The position numbers were made by a program, and so were the translations under genes. From contig CALAGD010000037.1 of NCBI GenBank assembly GCA_937891425.1, positions 47,862 to 111,861 on the forward strand: DNA of 64,000 nucleotides, read 5' to 3'. The stretch comes from an uncultured Pigmentiphaga sp. GTDB taxonomy: Bacteria > Pseudomonadota > Gammaproteobacteria > Burkholderiales > Burkholderiaceae_B. The stretch's first letter is position 1. Each line of letters starts with the position of its first letter. Positions 56,123 through 64,000 of the stretch are shown here, piece after piece. The notes beneath the pieces are model-generated. The model was not told the DNA's origin, did not search any database, and saw nothing but the letters and a program-made list of their open reading frames with translations.

Positions 56123-56812
56123 ATGACAGCCGTAGTCGATTACGCCGCTCTCGCCAATCCGCAGCGCGGCAACTTTCCCCGAACCGTCGTCGGGCTTCTG
56201 CTGAATTACCGGCAGACGCTCGAAGCGTTGGGTGATGCGGTCAACCATCCACCCTACAAGGCCCCACCCAAGGCACCCGTGCTGTACATCAAGCCGGCGA
56301 ATACCTATGCGCGGGACGGCGATGCCATCACGGTTCCGGATGATATTTCCGAAGTGGTCATCGGCGCCTGCCTCGCGGTCGAGTTTGCACGCTCCGCAAC
56401 CCGCGTGCGAGAAGAAGACGCGCTCGACTACGTTGCCGGTTACCGCGTGGTCGCCGACTTGTATGCCTCGCACGACGTGTTTTATCGCCCGCCCGTCAAG
56501 CACAAGTGCCGCGACGCCTTCTGCCCCATCGGCGCGCTGCAACCCGCAGCCAGGGTGCACAACCCCGATGATCTGGCCATTCGCGTACTTGTCGACGATC
56601 AGGAAAGGCAGACCGCGACCACCCGGGATCTGGTGCGTTCTGCCCGACGAGCCATTGCCGACATTACCGAATTCATGACCCTTTCCGCAGGCGATCTCCT
56701 GCTGCTTGGCATTCCTGAAGGTGCGCCACGGGCACGCCCCGGCCAACACTACCGCATCGAGATCGACCAGGTCGGCAGCCTGTCCAACAAGCTCGTCCGG
56801 TCCCAGGCCTGA
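56123..56812 (+). CDS. hpaG1: HpaG N-terminal-type subunit (FAH family)
   Basis: HpaG decarboxylates and isomerises 5-oxopent-3-ene-1,2,5-tricarboxylate. In E. coli it is one protein of two similar halves; here they are separate genes 39 bases apart. This 229-residue half shows 'VGLLLNYRQTLEAL', 'TRVREEDALDYVAGY' and 'KHKCRDAFCPIG'. Aligned by hand with the second half, the metal-binding ExE of 'YECELAVVIG' is replaced by Gly-x-Cys in 'IGACLAVEFA', so this subunit may be non-catalytic or structural. The ATG at 56123 has GGAG about eight bases upstream. Confidence 0.88.
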   Translation: MTAVVDYAALANPQRGNFPRTVVGLLLNYRQTLEALGDAVNHPPYKAPPKAPVLYIKPANTYARDGDAITVPDDISEVVIGACLAVEFARSATRVREEDALDYVAGYRVVADLYASHDVFYRPPVKHKCRDAFCPIGALQPAARVHNPDDLAIRVLVDDQERQTATTRDLVRSARRAIADITEFMTLSAGDLLLLGIPEGAPRARPGQHYRIEIDQVGSLSNKLVRSQA

Positions 56813-56851
56813 ACCACGACTGGCGCTTCCCTGCCCTTTCACGGATCTCCC

Positions 56852-57595
56852 ATGAAACACGCACGTGTCATTTACGAAGACAAGACCCAGCTGGCGACCG
56901 CGGCCGACGATGGTCGCCTGCGCCTGAGCGATGGTCGCATCGTCGGCGAGGCCGACGTCGTGTGGCTTCCACCCATCGAGCCCCGGACCACCTTCACCCT
57001 CGCCATCAACTATGCGGACCACGCCAAGGAACTGGCGTTCAAGGCACCGGAGGAACCCCTCGGATTCTTCAAGGCTGCCAATACCTTCATAGGTCACCGC
57101 GGCCAGACGGTACGCCCAGCCGACGTCACGTTCATGCACTACGAGTGTGAACTGGCGGTGGTCATCGGCGCTACGGCCCGTAACGTGCGGGAAGAAGACG
57201 CCTACGACTATGTAGCCGGCTATACCGTAGCCAACGACTATGCAATCCGCGACTATCTCGAAAACTGGTATCGCCCGAACCTGCGCGTGAAAAGCCGCGA
57301 CACCTGCACACCACTGGGCCCCTGGTTCGTGGATCGCGACGATGTGCCGGACCCCATGAATCTCGAACTGCGCACCTACGTGAATGGCAAGCTCACGCAA
57401 AGCGGCAATACGCGCGACATGGTGTTTGGCGTGCCGCGGCTCATTGCGTATTTCAGCAGTTTCATGACCCTGCAGCCTGGTGATCTCATCCTGACCGGCA
57501 CGCCCGACGGCATTGTCGACACCCAACCCGGGGATGAGGTGGTCACCGAAATCGAAGGTGTTGGGCGGCTGGTCAATACCATTGTCGCGGGATGA
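56852..57595 (+). CDS. hpaG2: HpaG C-terminal-type subunit (FAH family hydrolase/decarboxylase)
   Basis: The 247-residue protein is a fumarylacetoacetate-hydrolase-fold enzyme with the metal ligands in 'MHYECELAVVIGATARNV' (ExE) and the Asp in 'YTVANDYAIRDYL', and the C-terminal 'DLILTGTPDGI'. It keeps all residues expected for catalysis, unlike the preceding HpaG1 half, so it is probably the active subunit for decarboxylation to 2-hydroxyhepta-2,4-diene-1,7-dioate and its isomerisation. It lies between hpaG1 and hpaH. Confidence 0.9.
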   Translation: MKHARVIYEDKTQLATAADDGRLRLSDGRIVGEADVVWLPPIEPRTTFTLAINYADHAKELAFKAPEEPLGFFKAANTFIGHRGQTVRPADVTFMHYECELAVVIGATARNVREEDAYDYVAGYTVANDYAIRDYLENWYRPNLRVKSRDTCTPLGPWFVDRDDVPDPMNLELRTYVNGKLTQSGNTRDMVFGVPRLIAYFSSFMTLQPGDLILTGTPDGIVDTQPGDEVVTEIEGVGRLVNTIVAG

Positions 57596-57767
57596 CTTCA
57601 CATCGCGGGCTTGAAGTTGCACTATTTGGCGTGGCAAAGAGTATGATTCACCGCCTCGCGCCGCATCCCGACGCAGACAGGAGGGGCTTGCCGCAATGTC
57701 GTCAGGTGGTCACACCCGTCGCCCAGGCAAGCCGCATGGCAGATTTTTTCACGAGCACGAACCCGAC

Positions 57768-58571
57768 ATGCTTACCCCAGACATCATCCAGACCGTTGCC
57801 CGTCGCCTGCACGAAGCCGAACGCTCGCGTCAGCAGATCCGGCAGGTTTCGCTCGACTACCCCGAGATCACCATTGAAGACGCCTACGCCATCCAGCGCG
57901 CGTGGATCGACATCAAGCTCGCCGAAGGCCGCATCATCAAGGGTCACAAGATTGGCCTGACTTCGCGTGCCATGCAGCAGTCATCGAACATCAACGAGCC
58001 CGATTACGGCACCCTGCTCGATGACATGTTCTTCCACGACGGTGGTGAGATCCCCACCCAGCGCTTCATCGTGCCGCGCGTGGAGGTCGAACTGGCCTTC
58101 ATTCTCGGAAAGCCACTGAAAGGGCCTGAGGTCACGGTTTTCGACGTATACGACGCAGTCGATTACGTCATCCCGGCACTGGAAATCATCGACGCGCGCT
58201 CGCAGCAGGTCGATCCCGAAAGCGGGCGCACCCGCAAGGTGTTCGACACCATCGCCGACAACGCTGCCAATGCAGGTGTGGTCATGGGCGGACGACCGGC
58301 ACGCATTGGTGACTTCGACTGGCGCTGGGTCAGTGCCATTCTCTCGCGCAATGCGGTCATCGAGGAGACCGGCGTTGCTGCCGGTGTACTCAACCACCCG
58401 GTCAACGGTGTAGTCTGGTTGGCCAACAAGCTGGGGCCGTATGGCGTAACGCTGGAGCCCGGCCAGGTCATTCTGGGCGGTTCGTTCACCCGTCCCGTGC
58501 CGGCACGTGTGGGCGATACGTTCCATGTCGACTATGGCCCGCTCGGCGCGATCAGCTGCCATTTCGTCTGA
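57768..58571 (+). CDS. hpaH: 2-oxo-hept-4-ene-1,7-dioate hydratase
   Basis: HpaH adds water to the diene acid to form 4-hydroxy-2-oxoheptanedioate. The 267-residue protein belongs to the hydratase/decarboxylase group with the FAH-like fold and shows 'KGHKIGLTSRAMQ', 'PRVEVELAFILGKPL' with the metal Glu residues, 'YVIPALEIIDAR' and 'ILGGSFTRPVPA'. The family starts at 'MLTPDIIQTVARRLHEAE', so 57768 is chosen, but AGGAGGGG lies at 57679-57686, a good distance from an in-frame ATG at 57696, so a form 24 residues longer may be made. Confidence 0.93.
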   Translation: MLTPDIIQTVARRLHEAERSRQQIRQVSLDYPEITIEDAYAIQRAWIDIKLAEGRIIKGHKIGLTSRAMQQSSNINEPDYGTLLDDMFFHDGGEIPTQRFIVPRVEVELAFILGKPLKGPEVTVFDVYDAVDYVIPALEIIDARSQQVDPESGRTRKVFDTIADNAANAGVVMGGRPARIGDFDWRWVSAILSRNAVIEETGVAAGVLNHPVNGVVWLANKLGPYGVTLEPGQVILGGSFTRPVPARVGDTFHVDYGPLGAISCHFV

Positions 58572-58688
58572 TCGTCGTCTCCCTGCAGTCCCTTGCGCAA
58601 CGGTCGTATCGGGCTGGTGCGCACGGATTGCCCGAAGGACCGCCCGGGCACGCCGGGCGTCGAATCCATTGTTGTAACATTTCACTTT

Positions 58689-59486
58689 ATGGACCAGCTC
58701 AAGAACTCCTTCAAGACCGCCCTCCTTCAGAAGCAACCCCAGATCGGGCTCTGGCTGGTGCTGGCCAACGCGTATACGGCGGAAATCTGTGCCGGCGCCG
58801 GCTTCGACTGGCTCCTCATCGATGGCGAACACTCGCCCAATTCCATCCCGCTGATTCTGCAGCAACTGCAGGCCGTCGCCCCGTATCCGGCTGCCCCGGT
58901 TGTGCGTGTCCCCTGGAACGACACTGTCCTGATCAAGCAGGTCCTCGACCTGGGCGCGCAAAACCTGCTGGTTCCCATGGTGCAGAACGCGGAAGAGGCA
59001 GCCCGTGCCGTCGCGGCGACGCGCTACCCGCCTGCCGGCGTGCGTGGGGTGGGCAGTGCCGGCGCCCGCGCCTCGCGCTGGAACCGCATTCCTGATTACC
59101 TCCACCGCGCCAACGACGAGGTCTGCGTCCTGGTGCAGCTCGAAACACCCGAGGCGCTGCAGAATCTCGAGGCCATTGCTGCAGTGGAAGGTGTGGACGG
59201 CATCTTCATCGGCCCGGCGGACCTCAGCGCTAGCATGGGCCACATCGGCAACCCGGGGCACCCGGAAGTGCAAGCGGCAATCGACGATGCCATCAAGCGC
59301 ATCCTCAAGGCCGGCAAGGCGCCGGGCATCCTGCACTCCGACACCAGTCTATGCCAGCACTGGCTGGATCTGGGAGCCGTGTTCGTTGCCGTTGGACTCG
59401 ACGGTGCGCTGCTTGCACGCAGCGCTGAACGCCTCGTCGCCAATTTCAAGAAAGCCCAGGTACACGAAAGCAAGGGGCCGTACTGA
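58689..59486 (+). CDS. hpaI: 4-hydroxy-2-oxoheptane-1,7-dioate aldolase
   Basis: HpaI cleaves its substrate to pyruvate and succinate semialdehyde, the last step of the pathway. The 265-residue class II aldolase has '[20 protein letters not shown]', '[17 protein letters not shown]', the metal-binding Glu in '[14 protein letters not shown]' and Asp in '[14 protein letters not shown]'. The start at 58689 fits the family; a frame from 58593 is longer, and no strong ribosome site precedes either. It ends the hpa run. Confidence 0.94.
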   Translation: MDQLKNSFKTALLQKQPQIGLWLVLANAYTAEICAGAGFDWLLIDGEHSPNSIPLILQQLQAVAPYPAAPVVRVPWNDTVLIKQVLDLGAQNLLVPMVQNAEEAARAVAATRYPPAGVRGVGSAGARASRWNRIPDYLHRANDEVCVLVQLETPEALQNLEAIAAVEGVDGIFIGPADLSASMGHIGNPGHPEVQAAIDDAIKRILKAGKAPGILHSDTSLCQHWLDLGAVFVAVGLDGALLARSAERLVANFKKAQVHESKGPY

Positions 59487-59621
59487 GCACCACTGCGGGG
59501 CAAATTCACCGGCCCCGTTCTTGCCGGCATGCTGGCACGATGCGAGGCTCGTCTCGCGTCGCCCAGTCGGCGCATTCGGCAACGCCCCTGCAACTGCGGA
59601 ACCAACCGGAGGATTCCCAGC

Positions 59622-60356
59622 ATGGCCAACCAGAGCAGTCCACACTCCCCCCTCCAGGCCCCCATCGAGCTCTATTCCTGGCCCACACCCAATGGGCAGA
59701 AGGTGCATATCGCGCTGGAGGAGCTGGAGCTGCCTTACACGGTCCACGCGATCAACATCGGAGCAGGTGATCAGTTCAACCCTGAATTCCTGAAGATCAG
59801 TCCGAACAACAAGATACCCGCCATCGTCGACCCGGAAGGGCCCGAGGGCAAGCCTTACAGCGTGTTCGAGTCGGGCGCGATCCTCATCTACCTTGCAAGC
59901 AAAGTTGGCAAACTGCTGGGCAACAACACCACCCAGCGCTACGATGTCCTGCAATGGCTGATGTTCCAGATGGGTGGAGTCGGTCCAATGTTAGGACAAA
60001 ATCACCACTTCCGGATTTACGCGCCGGAGCGCATCCAGTACGCCATCGAACGCTACACCAACGAGGCGAGGCGCCTCTATGGCGTGGTCGACCGCCGGCT
60101 TGGCGAGAGCGAGTACGTCGCCGGCCGGGAATACACCATCGCCGACATCGCGATCTGGCCGTGGTTCCAGTCGTACGAGCGCCAGGGTATTGATCTCGAC
60201 GAGTTCCCCAACGTGAAACGCTGGTCTGCTGCCATTGGGGCACGCCCGGCCGTGCGGCGTGGCATGCAGGTACTGGCCGACCGGCGGCAGCCCCTCGAGA
60301 ACGACCCGAAGGCGCGCGAGATCATGTTTGGCAGTACCCAGTACCAACGCCGCTGA
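59622..60356 (+). CDS. Glutathione S-transferase, YfcG/Nu-class-like
   Basis: The 244-residue protein has an N-terminal thioredoxin-like GST domain with the 'TPNGQKVHIALEELELPY' segment that Nu-class enzymes (YfcG, YghU) use to bind glutathione, the cis-Pro 'NNKIPAIVDP' and the Glu-Ser 'FESGAILIYLA', then an all-helical C-terminal domain with 'YTIADIAIWPWFQSY'. Relatives act as disulfide-bond reductases with two glutathiones. GGAGG lies eight to twelve bases before the ATG. Its stop overlaps the earP start as TGATG, so the genes are coupled. Confidence 0.9.
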   Translation: MANQSSPHSPLQAPIELYSWPTPNGQKVHIALEELELPYTVHAINIGAGDQFNPEFLKISPNNKIPAIVDPEGPEGKPYSVFESGAILIYLASKVGKLLGNNTTQRYDVLQWLMFQMGGVGPMLGQNHHFRIYAPERIQYAIERYTNEARRLYGVVDRRLGESEYVAGREYTIADIAIWPWFQSYERQGIDLDEFPNVKRWSAAIGARPAVRRGMQVLADRRQPLENDPKAREIMFGSTQYQRR

Positions 60357-61519
60357 TGTCCGTTTCCGATGTCGAGATGTCCCGCAAGACCGGGGCTGAT
60401 ATTTTTTGCCGCGTCATCGACAACTTCGGCGATGCAGGAGTATGTTGGCGCCTTGCCCGACGCCTGGCGCAGGGACATGGCTGGCGGGTTCGACTGTGGA
60501 TCGACCAGCCCGAGCTGATCTCCCGGTTCCAACCCGGCAGCCAGCTGCGCAAGCATGGATCCGGATTTGAAGGGGTCGAGGTTCGTGCGTGGAGCGAGCC
60601 TTTTCCCGAAGTCTCACCCCATGCCGTAGCAATCGAGGCCTTCGGCTGCGATCTGCCCGCCTCGTACAGCCAACGGATCTCCCCCGAACAGGTCTGGATC
60701 AATCTGGAGTACCTCAGTGCGGAGAGCTGGGTAGAGAGCTGCCACGCGCTGCCCTCGCCCCAGGGCGCGGGACGTCAGAAGTATTTCTTTTTCCCGGGAT
60801 TCACTGAGCAGACCGGCGGGCTCTTGCGTGAGCCCGGCCTCCTCGACGCGCGCGATCAATTCCAGAGGAACCGTTACGAGCGCGACGCCTTCCTGCACGG
60901 CCTCGGCGTTCCGCTCACGGGCTTCGCGCGAGCAGACACAGCCACCTCCACCCAGCCTGCCGACCAGTCGCCGTTGCTGGTGTCGCTGTTCTGCTATCCC
61001 CATGCACCAGTGCGCGACCTGGTCAGCGCCCTTTCGGCAGCGTCCCGGCCCGTGGTCCTGCTCAGGGCGTACGGTACCTGCCCAGCCCTGGAGGCTGGCT
61101 CATACGGCAACCTGCAGGTAGTGAACCTGCCGTTCCTGAGTCAGGACGACTTCGACCGCCTGCTCTGGAGCTGCGACGTCAACTTCATTCGCGGTGAGGA
61201 CTCGTTCGTGCGCGCCCAATGGGCAGCCCGCCCCCTGTGCTGGCACATCTATCCCCAGTCGGAAGAGGCCCACCTGGTCAAGCTTGATGCGTGGCTGCAA
61301 CGCTATTCATCGTTGGAAGAAGTGCATGCCCTGCACGCCGCCTGGAACGGCGGATCCCGAACAACGACCAGTTTTCGTACGCTGCTGGAAGCTGTCCTGC
61401 GTCCCGGGTTCCTTGAACAATGGCGAACGGCAGCACGAGCCTGGAGCACGCAACTGGCGCGCCAGCCCGACCTCGCTGACAAACTGGTGGGTTTCTGCCG
61501 ACAGCGGCTAAAATACTAA
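60356..61519 (+). CDS. earP: EF-P arginine rhamnosyltransferase EarP
   Basis: EarP transfers rhamnose from dTDP-rhamnose to Arg32 of EF-P, which activates the factor for polyproline translation. The 387-residue protein has the N-terminal '[20 protein letters not shown]' with the catalytic Asp region, and a C-terminal '[20 protein letters not shown]' (two adjacent blocks) containing the catalytic Glu. Its start at 60356 overlaps the gst stop by one base; Met9 (60380) is an alternative. efp follows 37 bases downstream, the standard partner arrangement. Confidence 0.95.
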   Translation: MSVSDVEMSRKTGADIFCRVIDNFGDAGVCWRLARRLAQGHGWRVRLWIDQPELISRFQPGSQLRKHGSGFEGVEVRAWSEPFPEVSPHAVAIEAFGCDLPASYSQRISPEQVWINLEYLSAESWVESCHALPSPQGAGRQKYFFFPGFTEQTGGLLREPGLLDARDQFQRNRYERDAFLHGLGVPLTGFARADTATSTQPADQSPLLVSLFCYPHAPVRDLVSALSAASRPVVLLRAYGTCPALEAGSYGNLQVVNLPFLSQDDFDRLLWSCDVNFIRGEDSFVRAQWAARPLCWHIYPQSEEAHLVKLDAWLQRYSSLEEVHALHAAWNGGSRTTTSFRTLLEAVLRPGFLEQWRTAARAWSTQLARQPDLADKLVGFCRQRLKY

Positions 61520-61556
61520 ATTCAGCTATTTTTCTAGCAACCGGTTAGGACAGCGT

Positions 61557-62114
61557 GTGAAACAAGCTCAGGAATTACGCGTAGGCAACGTGATTGTCAT
61601 CGACAATCAGCCGTGGGTCGTGCAACGTGCCGAATACAACAAGTCGGGCCGCAACGCGGCAGTCGTCAAGTTCAAGTTCAAGAACCTGCTTTCGGGCTCG
61701 GTTACTGAAGCCGTATACAAGGCCGACGAGAAAGTCGAGGACCTCATCCTCGAGCGGCGCGAATGCACATATTCATACTTCGCCGATCCCATGTACGTTT
61801 TCATGGATGCGGAGTACAACCAGTACGAAGTTGAAGCCGACAGCATGGGCGATGCCCTCAACTACCTGCAGGAAGGCATGGAGTGCGAGGTCGTGTTCTA
61901 CGGCGATCGTGCCATTGCGGTCGAGCTCCCCAATGTGGTGGTCCGTGAAATCGAATATACGGAACCGGCCGTCCGGGGCGACACTTCGGGCAAGGTCATG
62001 AAGCCCGCACGCATCGTTGGCGGATTCGAACTGGCGGTTCCCGCCTTCTGCGAAATCGGCGACAAGATCGAGATCGATACCCGCACCCACGAGTATCGCA
62101 GCCGCGTCAAGTAA
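61557..62114 (+). CDS. efp: Elongation factor P
   Basis: EF-P rescues ribosomes stalled at consecutive prolines. The 185-residue protein has the three beta-barrel domains of the family, with Arg32 in '[15 protein letters not shown]' at the tip of the first domain. An arginine there, rather than lysine, marks the EarP-rhamnosylated class and agrees with the upstream earP. The final block '[16 protein letters not shown]' is conserved. The start is GTG (61557), with TAGGA about seven bases upstream. A strong terminator overlaps the stop. Confidence 0.97.
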   Translation: MKQAQELRVGNVIVIDNQPWVVQRAEYNKSGRNAAVVKFKFKNLLSGSVTEAVYKADEKVEDLILERRECTYSYFADPMYVFMDAEYNQYEVEADSMGDALNYLQEGMECEVVFYGDRAIAVELPNVVVREIEYTEPAVRGDTSGKVMKPARIVGGFELAVPAFCEIGDKIEIDTRTHEYRSRVK

Positions 62115-62143
62115 GCGCGCCAGCTCCTCTGGCGCGCTTTTTG
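62113..62143 (+). terminator. Intrinsic terminator of efp
   Basis: AGCGCGCCAG-CTCCT-CTGGCGCGCT forms a ten-base stem with a five-base loop followed by TTTTTG. It begins in the efp stop codon. Confidence 0.93.
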
Positions 62144-62171
62144 TTTGCGGGGTCCGATGCTTGCCTCATGC

Positions 62172-62200
62172 AGCCAGCCGGCATGCCGGCTGGCTTTTTT
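62172..62200 (+). terminator. Second intrinsic terminator after efp
   Basis: AGCCAGCCGGC-AT-GCCGGCTGGCT forms an eleven-base stem followed by TTTTT. It lies 30 bases beyond the first terminator in the same direction, so it is a back-up or ends a very short separate transcript. Confidence 0.88.
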
Positions 62201-62269
62201 CTTGCAGCTGCATGCCGGCGCGGGTTCAAGCGGTTCTGACCCTCCGGTCCCGTATGCTTCGGTCCAGGA

Positions 62270-62929
62270 CTAGCGTCGCACCTGTACCGTACTCGCCTCT
62301 CCATTGGGCTGCGGAAAACCCGTGAACAGCGCTTCCGCAAGATACGGCACCATGAATGGCAGATCGCCAGGACCCGCCTCGCCCGTGTGGCTCGCCGTCC
62401 CCTGATAGACTTCAGCCTGATTGCGGTTGCGGTCCATGATCGACACCTGCAGCGTGTAGCGCCAGGCCGTCACGGGAATCGGCTGGTAGCCAGCGCCTCC
62501 GAATGGCACCATGCCATAGCCCCACCAACCCGGTGGGCCATAGCCCCAGCCCATGTACGGCCCGAACCCGTAAGGGTAAGGTGCAGGAACGTCGGTCCAG
62601 GTCTGAAATGGCTCCACCCTGGTCGTGTATTGCACCGTGAAGCGCGCGTTCCGGTCCCAGGGCTGGGCTTCCACCAGCCCGACGCGCGCAAGATGTACAC
62701 GGAGGATATCCTGATAATTGCGCTGCTCCAGCCGCTGCGGCTCGTCGCCCTGGGCGAACCGGTAGGTAGCCCCCGCTGCGTCGGCCGGCCACTGCTGGAA
62801 TACGGTGACGCGGGCAACGAACGGAGGTGGCTGGAGCGTGCCGCACCCGGCCAGGAACAGGGAGGCAAGGATGACGAGCACCCCTTTCATGCCCTTTGCG
62901 CCAGGCGTGCTCCATGCGAACGGTTTCAT
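62270..62929 (-). CDS. DUF4136-like outer-membrane lipoprotein
   Basis: The 219-residue protein has a signal peptide with lipobox LAGC ending at Cys29, followed by a globular domain with 'NYQDILRVHLARVGLVEA', 'RFTVQYTTRVEPFQTW', a Gly/Tyr/Pro-rich loop ('YPYGFGPYMGWGYGPPGWW') and a C-terminal 'YTLQVSIMDRNRNQAEVYQG' strand pair. This pattern is typical of DUF4136-type lipoproteins of unknown function. The start at 62929 has AGGAG eight bases upstream; a longer frame opens at 63061. It is divergent from pepN. Confidence 0.82.
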   Translation of the reverse strand: MKPFAWSTPGAKGMKGVLVILASLFLAGCGTLQPPPFVARVTVFQQWPADAAGATYRFAQGDEPQRLEQRNYQDILRVHLARVGLVEAQPWDRNARFTVQYTTRVEPFQTWTDVPAPYPYGFGPYMGWGYGPPGWWGYGMVPFGGAGYQPIPVTAWRYTLQVSIMDRNRNQAEVYQGTASHTGEAGPGDLPFMVPYLAEALFTGFPQPNGEASTVQVRR

Positions 62930-63038
62930 GAAAACTTCTCCTGCAATCAACGGACCCGATGAGTATGTACTATCACGGGGATTGGCCCCGCCGGGTGGAT
63001 CGGTACAATTCCCCAAGTTCTGTTGATAAGGCCTAGTA

Positions 63039-64000
63039 ATGCGCACAGACATTCCCGTCACCGTCTATCGCCAGGATTACCGCCCTTACCCATTTGCCAT
63101 CCGGTCGATCGAACTTTGTTTCGATCTCGATCCCGCCTCGACACTCGTACGTAGCCGCATGGCAGTAGCACGGCAGGTACCCGGCAGTGGCGACGATCTC
63201 GTGCTTGACGGCGAGGATATCGAACTGGTCTCGATCACAGTCGATGGCCAGCCCCTTGCGTCCGAACGTTACCAGCTCACCAGTGAAACGCTCACCCTCA
63301 GCGGCCTGGGCAACAACGCCGTACTCGAAATCACCACCCGCTGCCGACCAGCGGACAACTCCACGCTAATGGGGCTGTATGTTTCGAACGGCGTCTTCTT
63401 CACTCAGTGCGAGGCCGAAGGATTTCGCCGCATCACCTTCTTCCCCGATCGGCCCGATGTACTCAGCGAGTACACCGTCACCCTGCGTGCCGACAAGAGC
63501 CAGTACCCGGTGTTGCTTTCCAACGGCAACCTCGTGCACACCGCCGATCTCGAAGGTGGTCGCCATGAGGCCCGCTGGCACGACCCGTTTCCCAAGCCAT
63601 GCCATCTGTTCGCTCTGGTGGCCGGCACCCTGGCCGTGCGTGAGACACGCGTCAACACCCGGTCGGGGCGGGAGGTGCTGCTGCAGGTCTACTGCGACCC
63701 TGGTAACGAGTCCAGAACGGAATGGGCGCTTGCCTGCCTCGAGCGCGCCCTGCGCTGGGACGAGACCCGCTTCAATCTCGAACTCGACCTGGACCGCTTC
63801 ATGATCGTCGCCGCCCGCGACTTCAACATGGGCGCGATGGAAAACAAGGGCCTGAACATCTTCAACGCCGCGTACGTGCTGGCCGATCCGGCCACCGCCA
63901 CCGATGCCAACTACAGCGCCATCGAAGCGGTCATCGGCCACGAATACTTCCACAACTGGACCGGCAACCGCGTCACCTGCCGCGACTGGTTCCAGCTCAG
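63039..64000 (+). CDS. pepN: Aminopeptidase N, N-terminal part (partial)
   Basis: The gene runs off the right edge of the window after about 320 codons. It starts 'MRTDIPVTVYRQDYRPYPF' and shows the M1-family exopeptidase motif 'GAMEN' at residues 265-269 and the zinc motif 'HEYFHNW' from residue 301. The first 180 residues form the expected beta-rich N-terminal domain. PepN is the main broad-specificity aminopeptidase of the cytoplasm. The remaining catalytic and C-terminal helical domains lie outside the window. No Shine-Dalgarno of note precedes the ATG. Confidence 0.95.
   Translation, partial: MRTDIPVTVYRQDYRPYPFAIRSIELCFDLDPASTLVRSRMAVARQVPGSGDDLVLDGEDIELVSITVDGQPLASERYQLTSETLTLSGLGNNAVLEITTRCRPADNSTLMGLYVSNGVFFTQCEAEGFRRITFFPDRPDVLSEYTVTLRADKSQYPVLLSNGNLVHTADLEGGRHEARWHDPFPKPCHLFALVAGTLAVRETRVNTRSGREVLLQVYCDPGNESRTEWALACLERALRWDETRFNLELDLDRFMIVAARDFNMGAMENKGLNIFNAAYVLADPATATDANYSAIEAVIGHEYFHNWTGNRVTCRDWFQL

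Overview
The window looks like ordinary chromosome from a GC-rich betaproteobacterium, most probably of the Alcaligenaceae (Bordetella/Achromobacter relatives). The evidence is a three-gene pyruvate dehydrogenase operon whose LpdA carries its own lipoyl domain, EarP next to an EF-P with Arg32, a CysI/DUF934/SUMT sulfite-reduction set, an hpa meta-cleavage cluster, an intracellular PHB depolymerase, and a small DUF1328/proline-rich gene set. There is no rRNA, tRNA, IS element, prophage or CRISPR array, so the genus cannot be fixed. The two ends cut genes: the 3' end of a probable dinB on the left and the 5' part of pepN on the right.

Layout. 0-5.5 kb: dinB end, a PACE-type efflux protein, a LytM-like lipoprotein plus yicC, then rph-rdgB-hemW. 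5.5-10 kb: glnA-ntrB-ntrC behind a sigma-54 promoter with an upstream NtrC site. 10-20 kb, mostly minus strand: a PaaG-like crotonase, exonuclease III, a Rieske oxygenase with a LuxR-type regulator, VanZ-like protein, oligopeptidase A, FolD, and a FixL/FixJ-like two-component pair. 20-26 kb: aceE-aceF-lpdA, divergent from that pair. 26-32.5 kb: a sulfatase, ribA, uppP, four small envelope or stress genes, tatD. 32.6-37.6 kb: a TctD/TctE-like two-component system lying between tatD and holB-tmk-mltG. 37.7-50 kb: ygfZ, marC, dsbB, SUMT-DUF934-cysI, purF-cvpA-SPOR-folC, pncB, panB. 50-54 kb: fdxA, phaZ-rsxB-nth. 53.8-59.5 kb: hpaE divergent from hpaF-hpaG1-hpaG2-hpaH-hpaI. 59.6-64 kb: a GST, earP, efp, a lipoprotein, pepN.

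How the genes work together. GlnA, NtrB and NtrC form the nitrogen-assimilation circuit. The hpa genes take the ring-cleavage product of homoprotocatechuate to succinate semialdehyde and pyruvate, but the hydroxylase, ring-cleavage dioxygenase and repressor are not in this window. SUMT supplies the siroheme precursor for CysI, which reduces sulfite to sulfide. EarP activates EF-P by rhamnosylation. The PDH operon faces a sensor/regulator pair that is a natural candidate for its control.

No clearly new multi-gene system is visible. The signals most worth checking are the mirrored promoter/operator pair between hpaE and hpaF, the two-component system inside the holB-tatD neighbourhood, the kinase/regulator pair facing aceE, the Rieske oxygenase with tandem palindromes upstream, and a strong hairpin at the predicted 5' end of the cysI mRNA. 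All functions are assigned by reading the protein sequences and motifs; no database search was run.
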